This document shows, piece by piece, positions 1 to 11,299 of a stretch of DNA of 64,000 nt (within the stretch, counting starts at the first letter, position 1; every line of letters starts with the position of its first letter). Both the position numbers and the translations under genes were made by a program. Origin of the DNA: Chrysaora quinquecirrha (Eukaryota > Cnidaria > Scyphozoa > Semaeostomeae > Pelagiidae). The notes under the pieces are model-generated. The model made no database searches and was not told the DNA's origin. It was given only the letters and a program-made list of their open reading frames with translations. The stretch spans positions 124,001 to 188,000 of the forward strand of contig JACTAT010000341.1 in the NCBI GenBank assembly GCA_014526335.1, written 5' to 3'.

Positions 1-610
1 TCGGAGTGCAAAGTAAGCAAATTTGTGTCAAACAATAGCCAAACACATGAGAGAGAATGAGAAAGAAACACAACATTTTTTATTTATGGCACCTTAAGAA
101 AAGTAAGTAAGTAGTTATAAAACAAACATAAATAGCTTGGCTACAATAGAGAGTTCTGCAGAAAAAAGCATCAAAGACATTTGATCATGATACCTTCACG
201 CTTTTTGTCAGGACTCGTAAAAGTTTATTGCATGAAATTTTCCAAAATACCAAATTTGCAAAAGTTAATTCCAGCTAAAATTGACTAGATATTCACAAAT
301 TTTTGTCACTGGTAAAAATAATGTCCAAAACTTTGCTTATTTTCAGGTTTTACAAGGCAATTTTGTGTCTTATATTCATGGAATGACGAGTTACATAAAA
401 CATCCCATTAAACAGTGCAATTCTCTAAAGTTTGTTTCCACAAAATATACTGTTCCAGCTGTGAAGGGCAAAAGTTTTTTCCTTGAAACTTCCCATTTTC
501 CCTGATTTGCAAAGTTCCAAAAATTTTTGCGTTTCTTTCTGATTTGCCAAAGTTTCTTCCCACCAAAGTTTCCTCCCTCAAAGTAATTATTTTTTTAAAG
601 TTGTCTCCCT
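1..610. other. Non-coding AT-rich stretch
   Basis: No protein domain, RNA gene or clear repeat is visible. The last few tens of bases are pyrimidine-rich and run into the splice acceptor of the next feature, so this end behaves like intron sequence. Confidence 0.4.
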
Positions 611-619
611 TATTTTCAG

Positions 620-861
620 AAGTTTGCAAAGACCTCACAAAACTTTCAAAGCAATCAAGTTGCACTGAAAAATCTGATTGGGTCAAGCCATGTGTGAATC
701 ACCTGCACTGGAGTGCTGTTACAACACGTAGTGACAATGGAAGTTTAATCTGGGCAAAGTTTCAATCATGTTTATCCAATATTATCAATACACACAAAAA
801 TCTTTCATACCAGCTCTTTAGTAAGGGTGGACATGCTGATAACATATCTCAAAGAAAATGA
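620..861 (+). CDS. Terminal exon fragment of a cnidarian-type repeat protein
   Basis: The exon follows a good acceptor (TATTTTCAG ending at 619) and runs to a TGA at 859-861, about 80 codons. The segment around W-V-K-P-C-V-N-H-L-H-W-S-A followed by G-S-L-I-W-A-K-F matches, from memory, a conserved domain of uncharacterised multi-copy cnidarian proteins, where a tryptophan and histidine pair precedes an AKW/AKF motif and an N-x-H. I infer a fragment of a mobile or multi-copy gene. There is no recognisable upstream exon in the window and no known function. The open frame extends upstream of the acceptor, but that part has intron-like composition and I exclude it. Confidence 0.5.
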
Positions 862-2219
862 TTAGATGAAGGTGCGAAAGATTCCGTGTTTTAGTTGCAT
901 TTCTCCTTGAACATTTGTTGTTTACAATGTTTTATTATGCCACATTTATCCTAAGAAATGAGTGGCAATAAGAAATGTTTAAACATAGGCTTCATCTTAT
1001 GTTAATTGTATATATTGCTTTTTCTGACTGGTCTTGTACTGTGTTCCTGCTAGCCTTAGTGACCAACTGAGAGCCAACATGCTGCAAATCCTGGCTGTAA
1101 ATTGATGCAGACAAGAACACGACCCACCTCAGCTTTGACCAACTCATCTTCCAAGCAGTTTGTGAACTCTGGAATTTCTTTGCAGCAATAGCATTCCATT
1201 GGGTTTTCAGTAAGCTAGCATCACAAAGTCCACACTTACACCTTTAAGATGTTGACACAAACTGTTTTAAAAATAATGAATATTTCCCAACCATATTAGA
1301 ATTTCATATTGACTTGGACGCATGATAGACAGAAAAACGCAACACATTTGGGTGCTAATGTAGGCCCTGTGTACGCCCTTTTGGTATGGTAAGGTTGCAC
1401 TTTAACCTACTCAAAAACCATTCTCTTTTCCTTCAGTCAGAACTAATGTAAGGAAAAATGCTATAACTTTCAAAGGTATTAAAATCTTTAAAGGGGTATA
1501 CTTTTTTTTAAAGAGAATTTTTTTCGCCATATGCAGAATTAAATCCTCTAAAATGATTTTTAGCAAGCATTTTCGTGAATACCATTTTTGCTTACCATTT
1601 CTGGTTCTACTCAGTGTCCTAGGCAACACTGTCTTGTATGTAATATCATTTTTGTATAAGAAGTAGTGTAATCTCTCTCAGTGTATTATTGGTAAACACT
1701 AGTTTGTATTCTTGTTGCTGAAGATAAATGAATTCAATTGATTTAACATAGACAACTTTAAGAAGAAGCACAAAATTACCAAAACTTAATTCCTTTTTTG
1801 AATGTTGCAATGAGTGTCAACTTCCTTCTTTTAGATGCATTCTGGTTTCCATCATCCAACAAAAGATAATAGCGATTTCTAAAAGTGATATAAAAAAAAT
1901 AATATTCTGAAAAGGAAGATGGACATGATAGGAGCCAGCAAGAAAAAGCAGGATGTATCAAGTAATAGGTTTTCTAAATAATTCTGAACCTGGGAGTCCT
2001 TAAAAAGTGTTGTTTCAGAGGAAAGGCAGTGGCACTACAGAGGAAGGTTACCCTCAGCAATAACTGCAACCCTCTTGCATTCCTTTTTCGATGAGCTGAT
2101 GCTTAATGATGAAATTCAATCATGCATCACCATCTCTGACTTAAAACATTCATTGTTCTTCTGTTTCGTCTAGATTAGGTAACATTTCAGCATAACATGA
2201 CTCAATAATCAACTTTCAG
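862..2219. other. Non-coding stretch, nothing recognised
   Basis: This is AT-rich with scattered stops in all frames. Short open frames on both strands have no motif and low-complexity composition. The final bases (AACTTTCAG to 2219) look like a splice acceptor for the RING-like exon that follows. Confidence 0.4.
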
Positions 2220-2564
2220 GTCTGATATCAATATCATAATCAAAGAAGACCTCCAACAAATCAATGAATCCCTTGCAGAAATAAAAGGCTTGCTTAGAAA
2301 GGGAGCTGAAGTTAACTGCTTGAAATCTGTTGTCAAAGCTGCATCAAATTCTTCGAATGCACTATATGCAAAGATGTGATTACACTTGATAGGGGTACTA
2401 CATTCTCTGCCTGCTGTAACAGGGTTATATCTGGTTGTCCTTGCATAGATCAGTGGTATATTGATAATGAGCAATGCCCCAATTGCAGTTCAGTAACTGG
2501 AGAGGTTGAAACCCATGATTTGAAGGGAATGGATGAGCTACTGATGGCATTGATCGCACTTGAG
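2220..2564 (+). pseudogene. Coiled-coil plus RING-like zinc finger exon, frameshifted
   Basis: The exon lies between an acceptor (CAG to 2219) and a GT donor at 2565. The first part, in one frame, reads as a short amphipathic helix (L-Q-Q-I-N-E-S-L-A-E-I-K-G-L-L). Near 2320 the coding signal moves to another frame, which carries F-E-C-T-I-C-K at 2352, then a C-C pair, a G-C-x-C-I-D-Q-W block and a C-P-N-C. This spacing resembles a C-x2-C RING/E3-like finger common in uncharacterised cnidarian proteins. After it comes H-D-L-K-G-M-D-E-L-L, also typical of that group. The frame change means the exon is broken unless there is a sequencing error. An E3 ligase role is only a family inference. Confidence 0.55.
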
Positions 2565-2783
2565 GTATCCTAAAAAATTGTGAGATACTAGCTTGTGATA
2601 AAATGCTATAAAGACATAAAAAAATTATATACACCTAGGGGATAAGGGGTTGCAAAGCCTGGCCTAAAGTGAGGGCCAACAGTAGCCACAGGCCTGAAAC
2701 ACGAAATTTATGTAACAAAGCTATGATGGTTGTTGTATTAAGATTATCATAACTATAATGGATATAATTGTTGTTGTTGTAAT

Positions 2784-4800
2784 TGAATTGGGGAGCCTGT
2801 GGATAATTTAATCACAGATTTATTCAGCTTGGCAGAACATTGTGGATTTGGAGACCCTCATGATGAACTCATTAGGGACAGAAATGTTGTTGGATTGGCA
2901 GACAGAAGTTTATCAGAAAGATTACGATTAGAAGCAGATTTGACACTGGAAAAAGCTATGACTGGCAAGGCAGAAGGAGCTTGTACGTCAACAACAGGGA
3001 ATTTTGCATCAAAAATATGATTCCACTGGCTCAAATGTTGACCAAATTAAAGCTAAGAAAATCTCAGGTAACACAGATTTTAAAAAACGTTTGAAAGGTA
3101 ATAAAATTAGAACAAGCACATGTTTTAGATGCAATGGTCAATCAAACCCAAAATCAGAGTGCCCAGCTCATGATTCTATTTGTCATATTTATAAAAAATA
3201 AGGTCACTGGAAACAAGCTTGCAAAAGCTTTAGAAAAAAAGTAAATGAAATTAGCTCAGAATCATTTAGATCAGGCCTAAGTGATGAAATATTTTTGGGT
3301 TAGGTTGTTCTTGATACGGTCAGCACATCTCAGCAGCCATGGCAGGCAGAAATTTCTGTGAAAGATCACCCTGTCAATTTTAAGATTGGTACTGGTGCAG
3401 ATGTGTGCAAATTGTTTTCAGAATTGAAAAATGATGCAACACTCAAGCACACAAATAAATTCTTCCTTGGGCCATGCAATTACAAGTTATATTCTTTAGG
3501 TAAATTTGATGCAAATTTAAAGTCATGTAATTCTTCCATAGATACAGAAATTTTTGTTTTAGATGGCCTTGAAAGACCATTGTTAGGAAGAAAAGCCTGT
3601 AGAATTTTGAATCTTATTCAAAATCTTGCTGAAATTAATGAAGTTCAATATGCATTTAGTATTATGCAACAGTACCCTACACTTTCTAATGGTCTTGCTA
3701 ACTTAGAGGGGGAATATAAAATAACCCTCAAGGAAGATGCAAAACCATTTGCTCTCACAGTACCAAGGAAGGTGCCACTCCCACTTTTGTCTGAAACTAG
3801 AAGGGAAATTGATAGAATGCTTGAACTAGGCGTATAAAACCTGTTCAAGAGCCCACCGATTGGTGTGCACCTATTGTTGCTGTACCAAAACCCAATGGTA
3901 AAGTGAGATTGTGTGTTGATTTAACAAAGGTACTCACAAATTTAAAAGGAGTGCTTAGCATTCACCTGGCTTGCAGAACGTGCACAAGATTACATTCTTG
4001 GAAAGGAGATCACAGTTGCAACAGATCATAAACCATTTGTGCCTCTACTCACAACTCATTGCATTGATCAGTTACCTCCAAGGATTCAGAGAATTAGGAT
4101 GAGATTGATGAGATTCAATATAAAATCTTTGATACATATTCAAGGAAAGGAAATGCATGCAAGTGATATGCTATCCGGAATGATACATAAAGATGAAAAT
4201 GTTCAGAAAGAATTGGAATCAGAAATCAATGACTATGTTTTCTCAGTTATTGATGCTATTCCTGTTTCAGACATAATATTATCGAGGCTCGGATGAAAAA
4301 CTAAGAAACTCCTTTTCAAAGAACAAGACGTTGGTACGAAAAAGGAACAGCAGTGCAATATATTTTCCATCTTCTTTTCCAAAATTCTCAAATTATACTT
4401 AAAGTTCGAAATGAAGAATAGTTTATATGGATTTGCTGTAAAATTAGTATTTATACATATCCCACAACGAGGAACAGTATAAGGAACTTTCAGCCTCATT
4501 TTGTTGAAAAATCAAGGAACTCCAGCCTCAACTCAGACCAAAGGTTCCTTATAAAAAAGTGTACTAAAGAGTTTGTAAGACATGACATCTCAGAAACATT
4601 GTGCTCAGATAATGACCAACCTTTCGACAGTGCAGAATACTTGGCATGTGCAAGAGAATAGGGATGTCATATAAAACCAGCAGTCCAGCTTTCCCAAGAT
4701 CCAATGGAGAAGTTGAACGTGTTGTGAAAATATCTTGAAAGGGCTAAAAATATCTTAAAGAAATCGGATGAGCCAGAGAAGGCCTTTGCTTAAGCAAATA
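2784..4800 (+). pseudogene. Decayed Ty3/gypsy-type gag-pol remnant
   Basis: Reading forward there is a gag segment (E-P-V-D-N-L-I-T-D-L, then H-D-E-L-I-R-D-R, about 2787-3000) and two CCHC zinc knuckles (about 3120-3225), the second cut by a TAA at 3199. A protease-like block follows (3340-3620), where the expected catalytic D-T/S-G is G-T-G, and then the start of the reverse transcriptase (3700-3930). RT then jumps directly into RNase H (about 3970-4180: T-D-H-K-P-F, then L-P-P-R-I-Q-R-I-R-M-R-L), so most of RT is deleted. Integrase remnants (S-D-N, then D-P-M-E) lie at 4580-4740. A one-base loss near 3835 shifts the RT frame. No LTRs were found. The copy is inactive. Confidence 0.85.
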
Positions 4801-6140
4801 ATCATTCGTCTCATGTGCATTGGAGTTAAAGAAATTTGTCCTTCATTTGAAAAAGCAAATATCCAACAGTTTTGATATTTTTTATCAATTTGCTTCCTGT
4901 GTGCTATTGAGAAAGCTGTTTGCTAACAATTGGGAAACAAAGCCATTGTCTTTTCCCTCCTTAAGATAATCTACTAATTGTTTGGGAAATGGTGCTATTG
5001 TTTTTTTTAATGCAGCTAGGGGTAGTTCAAGTAAAAACTCTTTACCCCTACCCCCCAATTCAAATTCTGCCATAAATTAATTGGAAACAGCAGTAGGAAT
5101 ATTCAGTTCAGTGTAGTTTTAGATTAGAATAATTTTGTTAAATTTGTTATAAACTATGGCCCACATAGCTAAGAGCTCTTTTCAAGTTCTTTTTCATGTC
5201 CCCTCTTGAGCTTTTCTGTTTATCATGTCCTTGTATAATGAACTTTGAAAACGTATGTGATTTGAAGGAAAAATCTTTTTCCATTTTTGAGATTTAGATT
5301 GTTGTATCAAGCAGCCTTTTCCAGTGAAAGGTCTGGTTTTTGTTCTTCTTTTAAATTTCACTCTTAGTAAAGCTTAGGCAGAAGCAGATGCAAGCACTGC
5401 ATGAACAGATGTGAACATAAGTGGAAAGAATTGCTGTACTTGCTAGAGAATTCACTTTCTGTTCCATTTCAAATTTTGATTCACTTTGGCTTCATAATAT
5501 TTGTACAAAAAACGTAAAACACAGCTTTGGCAAGATCAATTTTCTTAAAGGAATAGAATAAAACAGTATGAAATAGCTGGACTACACTTTTCTAGCTTGT
5601 GCTTTACAGTGTGTATTTAAGATTTAGAAAAATTTCCTCCCTGTGCGTTTTTAAAATCACTTGAGTGAGCAGGCACAGAACGGGGTTGGTAGGCCGTCTC
5701 ACCGCAAGATCTGATGGCAAATAAAAGAATTCACGAAGAAATAACAATAGCACAAAAATAAGAAAAGAGGGACTGAAAATAACAATAGCACAAAAAAATA
5801 GGGACTGAAAAGAAGACCTATTGTTATAATTCAAATAAACACCACCTTCTTTTAAAAGCCTTCCTGTATCTAATAAATGCCCCTCAAAACAAAATATTTT
5901 ATTAATGCCTTCCTCCTTTAAACCCCCATGGCAAGGGCTTTGAATAGAGATATCCCTGCTTAACATTCTGTGGATTGTCTATATATGTTCTTACTTGAGA
6001 AAGAAGAGAATAAATGATTTAATATAACCCCTTTTGCTTCTTTCAAGAAAATACATGAATCTTCTTGCATAAATTCTCTTTTGTTAACAAAGTCCATGTT
6101 TTAGGGTAAAGAGAATTTTGGTGCATAAGGTAGGCTAGAT
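4801..6140. other. Non-coding stretch, nothing recognised
   Basis: There is AT-rich sequence with homopolymer runs and no domain. A minus-strand open frame at 5604-5966 has an F/L-rich hydrophobic tract but no supporting motif, and I do not call it. Confidence 0.4.
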
Positions 6141-6144
6141 CCTG

Positions 6145-6770
6145 GGAATTGTGAACAATAAGATTGGTTCTATTGACAACTACATAAATAATATAAGGAA
6201 GGAAAATGCAATGTTGAAAAATGAACACGAGGAGTTACTAAAGAGGGCGAAAGACAGCGAAAGGAAAGTTGAAGTGGCTCAAAGCAAGTTAGATGACCTG
6301 GAACAGTATGGGAGAAAAACAATGATAGAAATCAATGGTGTTCCAAGATTGGTAGAAGAAGACACCATGAAATTAAAGATGGACTAAGCTGATAAGCTGA
6401 AAAAAATCTGACTGAAGTCGAAGTAGAAGCATGCCATCGCATATCTGCCAATGAAAAAGCAGGTATCATCGTAGAGTTTTCTTCTAGAAAGAAAAGGGAT
6501 GAGTTTCTTGCTTCCCGAAAACAGCTGGGTGATTTCTCCATCGAGGATTTTGGTTTTCAAAGAAATGGTAATGAAGGAGGTAAAATTTATGTACACAAAA
6601 GCTTGACAGCTAAGCGTAAGGCTCTTATAAGAGAGATTAAATTAAAGAAAGAAGAATTCAGATTCGAGTACATATGGTCTACTAAAGGCACAATTATTGT
6701 TCGTCGTGATGACAAAAGCCGGGCCATTCGTATCAATTCTTTAAATGATTTAAATAAACTTGATGAGTAA
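6145..6770 (+). pseudogene. LINE ORF1: coiled coil plus RRM-like nucleic-acid-binding protein
   Basis: The first 70 residues form a heptad-rich coiled coil (I-R-K-E-N-A-M-L-K-N-E-H-E-E-L-L) ending in D-D-L-E-Q-Y-G-R-K-T, the hallmark junction in ORF1 of CR1/L2/Jockey-type elements. A frame change near 6400 leads into the second half (A-C-H-R-I-S, then I-I-V-E-F-S-S-R-K-K-R-D-E-F, then K-I-Y-V-H-K-S-L), the RRM/C-terminal-like region. ORF1 proteins coat element RNA and act as chaperones in the RNP. The stop codon at 6768-6770 overlaps the ATG of ORF2 at 6763 in the arrangement ATGAGTAA. The shift and the internal TAA at 6385 make it a pseudogene. Confidence 0.8.
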
Positions 6771-8718
6771 TAATAACAAAGTTAACAGTCCGAAATGTCT
6801 CGAAATAGTAAATGATGACCACCAATCAATCTGTTGCGACATATGTGATTCCTGGTTTGATTTGAAATGTTCTCTTTTAACAAAAAAGGAATTTCAGCGT
6901 TTTCTAATAGATACAAATCTTTCCTGGTATTGTGCTTATTGCTTAAAAAATGCACTACCTTTTCAATCTCTAACAAACAATAGCTTACATAATTTACTCA
7001 ACATCCCTGTTGCTCGTATCAAAACAACAAATTTTTTCAAAAGCTGACGTCAGCCAAATCGGAGTTTCAAAGGAGTTGCTCAGTTTGTAACAGGAAGGTT
7101 CGTGCTGTTGTCAATGCGATCCCGTGCCAAAGCTGCAAATGTTTGATTCATAAAAGGTTCTCCCGAATTCAACCTTGGCAGTCAGCAAACCTTGCAAAAA
7201 CACTTAAATATTGGTGTTGTCAGTATTGTTTTCATAGTCAGTTTCCGTTCACTGGGTTAACGGATATTGAACTCTTAGATATTGAACTTTTAATTTTAAT
7301 TTTATATGTTCTTGCCAAAAAACGTGCAAAGATATCACTGATTATGAACTTCTAGATACCTTAGACTTATGTAAGTTGCGCCTATCTGAGCATGATCAAC
7401 TGTACGAAAATGACATTGACAATCATGCAGTTTCTAAAAATAACTTTGATTATTATACGAACGATAAGTTTCATAAACTAATTAGTAATTCGAGCATGCC
7501 AAGAGGTTTTCAAAAAAATAAATCGACTACCTTAGCTATCTTAGATGTTACTACAAAACTAATAAATGCAATTGAAAATAAAAACTTTTCATGTAGTATC
7601 TTCCTTGACTTTGCAAAAGCATTTGACACAGTTGATCATGAAATCCTTTTGTATAAATTAGTAAATTAGAATATTATGGTATAAGGGGTATAGCATTAAA
7701 ATGGTTTAGATCTTTTCTAAAAGGTAGAAAACAAAGCGTACTTGTTGGAGGAGAACTCTCCGAAAAACTAAATATCACATACGGTGTACCTCAAGGGAGC
7801 GTTCTTGGTCCTTTATTGTTTCTTCTCTACATAAATGATATACCAAACTCATCTAAAACTTTTGATTTTCGTCTTTTTGCTAATGATACAAGTCTCTTTA
7901 TGTCACATAAAAACTTGGCAACTTTAGAGTCAAATGTCAATACAGAGTTAGCTAACATTTCTGAGTGGTTAATTGCTAATAAACTATCTTTAAACACAAA
8001 AAAGTCAAACTACCTACTTTATTCCCCTAAAAACAAGGGACTAAAGGAAAAGGTGACACTCAATATCAATATAAACAATGAAAAGTTAGCTGAAACCCAG
8101 AGCGTGAAATACCTAGGTGAATTAATCGATAATAAGCTCAGTTGGAAGACTCACATCCAACAAACTAATCTTAAAATATCGAAAAGTGTCGGTATATTAG
8201 CTCGTTTAAGACATTTTGTTAGTAAAGATATTTTAATAAATATCTACAACGCTTTCATTCAACCACACATTGATTACGGTATTATTAATTGGGGTGGAAC
8301 CTATAAAAGTATCCTAGATCCTTTAAAAAAGCCCATGAAACATGCTGTTAGGTTGATTACTTTTCAGTCTCGATCAACTCACAGTCAACCTTTATTTGAC
8401 AAATTAAAATTGCTGTGTTTTGATGATAGTTACAAAAATGAATGTGCCAAAATTATGTTTCACATCTATAATAATAACATTCAAAAGAATTTTTGTAATC
8501 TTTTTCAACTAACAAGTAATAAACACAAGATTAAAACCAGGCAAGCAACTTCAGGCCTATTTTCACAACTAGCTATGAGAACAAACTCTAAACAAAATAG
8601 CATAATTAATAATGGTGTAAAAATCTGGAATAAAATTCCAATTGATATAAGGCAATCAAAAACAAAAAATATTTTCAAAAAGAAATACAAATCATGGCTC
8701 CTAACAAAGAATTCCTAA
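6763..8718 (+). pseudogene. LINE ORF2: PHD fingers and reverse transcriptase, endonuclease deleted (CR1/L2-like)
   Basis: ORF2 starts at the ATG overlapping the ORF1 stop. Two cysteine-rich PHD-like fingers follow (C-C-D-I-C-D-S-W-F near 6835; C-S-V-C-N-R-K-V near 7085, with a W-C-C-Q-Y-C end near 7217). The expected APE endonuclease and the start of RT are missing: the frame passes near 7490 straight into R-G-F-Q-K-N-K-S-T-T. Further motifs are F-L-D-F-A-K-A-F-D-T-V-D-H, G-V-P-Q-G-S-V-L-G-P and the thumb (K-Y-L-G, H-I-D-Y-G-I-I-N-W-G). The catalytic F-A-D-D is F-A-N-D near 7880. A short repeated AAATTAG around 7658-7671 coincides with the frameshift and stop at 7669. From 7816 on, 300 codons stay open. 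Confidence 0.9.
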
Positions 8719-9086
8719 TTATTAAAAAATCCTTCTCGATATACCATAATTACTGTTTGATCAATGAACTATTTGCTGTTAGGTAATTATTTTGGCTTCT
8801 GATATAGTTTGATTAGTTTTAATTTAATTTTTAAATAATCAATTAAATCTTTTAATCTTTCTTTTTCTTTTACTTTATGTTTTTGTTGTTCTGTTACTGT
8901 TACTAAGAGTCATGTGTATAACATAGCTTATCATTGACATGTAAACAAACACAGGGCAGTTGGCTCGATAGCTCTTTTGAGTTTTTTCAAGCGTCCTAAG
9001 CTACAATTAGTATAAATATTTTCTTTCTACACTGTAATTAAAAGCTTGAATTATATATGAATTGAATTGAATTGAATTGAATTGAA
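8719..9086 (+). repeat. LINE 3' UTR and (TTGAA)n tail
   Basis: About 340 bases of AT-rich sequence follow the ORF2 stop. The element then ends in five copies of the pentamer ATTGA/TTGAA at roughly 9059-9085. Short 3' microsatellites in place of poly(A) are a known feature of CR1/L2-group LINEs, and this defines the 3' boundary. No target duplication could be assigned because the 5' end is uncertain. Confidence 0.75.
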
Positions 9087-9478
9087 CATAGAACTCGACC
9101 AAAGCTTCCATTCTTTTAATTCCCTTATGAACTGTGTAACTATACGATTACTTTAGTAAAAATTAGCAAAGTTATGCAATACTCAACATGCTAAAAACAA
9201 TGAAATATATAGGCAATCTCGAAAATATAGATAATAGCTATATTTATAACATAAAGACTGGACCCAGAGCCCTATTATTTCAAACCATTGTGACCCTTGT
9301 ATATGTATGATTTATAAAGTAAAAATTGGTAAACATATGCATCTCAGCATGATAAAAACAATTAAATATAGAGGCAATTTCGAAAATGCACCTAACAGCC
9401 AATTTTAGAACATCTGATTTGGATCAAAACCCTTAGCTGATTAAACATTCTTGCAGTAAAAGCTAATACTAAAAGTAA
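9087..9478. repeat. Diverged tandem units related to the following inverted-repeat arm
   Basis: Two stretches, near 9160-9235 and 9330-9400, each carry the order 'aaaattRgYaaa', 'catgataaaaacaat', 'aaatata.aggcaat.tcgaaaat'. They resemble the outer part of the arm starting at 9479, with a period of about 160-170 bases. I read them as decayed tandem copies of an element end. Confidence 0.5.
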
Positions 9479-10084
9479 AACTGGCAAATGTATTCATTTC
9501 AAAATGGTAAAACAATGAAATGTAAAGGCGTTCTTGAAAATGGATTAAAGGGCAATAGATGCTTTTGCAAAAGATGGACGCCGCTTTTGCCTATTGTTTT
9601 GATTAAGGATTGTCGAACAGAATTCTGGGAATAATTGTATTTGTATTTGTATTTAAATATTAAGGCACGATACTCAATCAGCAAAAAGGTACATAATATG
9701 AAATAAAAGAGTTACAAATTTATTACACAATATTTCAGAATCATAATAGGCTGCTCTTCCCTGGGGTCATCTTAATTTCCTTAGTTACATATTTTTCATA
9801 GCTCCAGAAGTTGAATTCGCAGCTATGGAAATTATTCCCAGAATTCCCTTCGAAAAACCTAAAGAAAAACAAGGGATTGGCAGAAACGGTGGCAAACTTT
9901 TGCGGAAACCTCTATTGCTAGACCATGCGGGTCGCACCCAGACCCCTATTTCTGAAAACGATTGTATAGAAACATTTTCCATATTTTACCTCTCAAATGG
10001 TTAACTATATAGAAGCAACACTGTGAACAAGTTAAACGTTTTTACAATACAGTTACTTTCATCAACATCTTTTTATGGTTCAAA
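9479..10084 (+). repeat. Left arm of a long inverted repeat
   Basis: This arm is the reverse complement of 11032-11275. Segments at 9485-9552 and 9919-10084 match in order, for example the tract running through 'caacactgtgaacaagtt' at 10017-10034. The arm is interrupted by a separate insertion at 9552-9918. The inner boundary (TGGTTCAAA, 10076-10084) abuts the coding remnant that starts near 10095. Confidence 0.8.
9552..9918. mobile_element. MITE-like insertion in the left inverted-repeat arm
   Basis: The matching right arm lacks this 367-bp block. Its ends are inverted (GCAATAGA at the left, CTATTGC at the right), with a further GCAAAAG/CTTTTGC match just inside. A second inner inverted pair, CAGAATTC-TGGGAATAATT against AATTATTCCCAGAATTC, lies near 9618 and 9830. 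A non-autonomous DNA element is the simplest reading. No clear target duplication is visible. Confidence 0.6.
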
Positions 10085-10094
10085 CAAACAAACT

Positions 10095-11004
10095 TTACAT
10101 GGCAAACTCAATTCAAAGCTTTCATGAATGATCGACTAGAGGAGCGGAAAGTGAGCATTTCTGAGCTGATAAAAAAGAACCGATTACCGTTGATCAATCG
10201 TGCGTCTTCAAAATCATTATCTAAATTGAAACTTTAGATTTCTTCCTTGAAGAAAGATTGCAATCTTTTTTCTACACTATATGTCGCATGTCAGAGTCGA
10301 GGTGGTAATTTGGGGAATTTCTCAAATTTGACAATCAATCATGTCCTCCAGCCCTGCCAAATTTGGGAAGAATAAGAGGTGTAACCTAAGCAGATTTACT
10401 CTCGTGCCTGGAAAGCGAGTCAAACGACTCGCAATCGCCCATTGCTCCTGCCAGAGTACGCGAAAGTCGGCAGCTCTTCCATCTTTCCACTTTTTCACTG
10501 GCTGTGACACAGTATCCTTTTTAGCGGCGTTGGAAAAAGATAGCATGAAAAATGTGGAAGCTGTTCAAGGATGTTACAGATGTTTTTATCGATCTCTCCA
10601 AACCTCACAAAGAAATGCAAGACAAACAGTTTAGATACCTGGAGAGATTTGTTGCGCTTTTGTATGATACAATAGCCACTACATACCAAGTTAACGAAGC
10701 TAGAAAGCACTTATTTATGCAGAAAGGACGGCAGATCGATAACATTCCTCCTACCAAAAGTGCTCTTTTGCAGCATGTTAAGAGAACGAGCTATGGAGCA
10801 GGCTTTGTTAGGGGACAATGTCTCAAATGCTTCCCTGAACTACCAAGCCCTAACACAAGGTTTTTGGGAACCTGTCTGAAGTTTACTACCCGAAGCATCA
10901 AGTGCATGCCAAGAGCTGATAAATTGCTCATGCAATCAGAGGTGTGGTGGACGATGCTCCTGCCAGAGGGCAGCACTATCCTGCACTGCGTTGTGCAAAT
11001 GTAA
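10095..11004 (+). pseudogene. FTGCDT-family protein remnant (uncharacterised cnidarian repeat family)
   Basis: The coding signal moves through several frames. 10095-10260 reads A-F-M-N-D-R-L-E-E-R and K-K-N-R-L-P-L, followed by L-K-K-D-C-N-L-F-S and A-C-Q-S-R-G-G-N. 10440-10530 carries C-S-C-Q, then F-H-F-F-T-G-C-D-T-V-S-F. 10550-10860 reads L-E-R-F-V-A-L-L-Y-D, then N-E-A-R-K-H-L-F, then I-P-P-T-K-S-A-L-L-Q-H-V-K-R-T. From memory these blocks appear in this order in large uncharacterised cnidarian proteins. A premature stop near 10237 and at least two frameshifts disable the copy, and a long central part is absent. The gene lies between inverted repeats, suggesting it is transposon cargo. 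Function unknown. Confidence 0.7.
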
Positions 11005-11031
11005 TGGTGACTGCTGGAAGGTAAACAGTTT

Positions 11032-11275
11032 TTTGAACCATATCAAGATTTTGATGAAAGTAACTGTATTGTAAAAACTATTAACTTGTTCACAGTGTTG
11101 CTTCTATATAGTTAACCATTTGAGAGGTAAAATATGGAAAATGTTTCTATACAATTGTTTTAAGAAATAGGGGTCTGGGTGCAACCAGCATGGTCTAGTA
11201 ATGGCCCTTTAATGCATTTTCAAGAACACTTTTATATTTCATGGTTTTACCGTTTTGAAATAAATATATTGCTTC
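11032..11275 (-). repeat. Right arm of the long inverted repeat
   Basis: This mirrors 9485-10084 without the 367-bp insertion. The match continues from TTTGAACCA (11032-11040) outward through the segment near 11225-11262 (reverse complement of the 9497-9540 block). Together the arms enclose about 950 bases. Confidence 0.8.
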
Positions 11276-11299
11276 AAGTCTACTCCTAAAGATTTTAGA

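Noticed and set aside
4297..4520. Insertion between RNase H and integrase of the gypsy remnant
   Set aside because: The spacer has no ends or repeats that would define an insertion; normal connector decay is enough.
5604..5966. Minus-strand 120-codon frame with hydrophobic stretch
   Set aside because: No motif, low-complexity F/L run, AT-rich context; likely chance.
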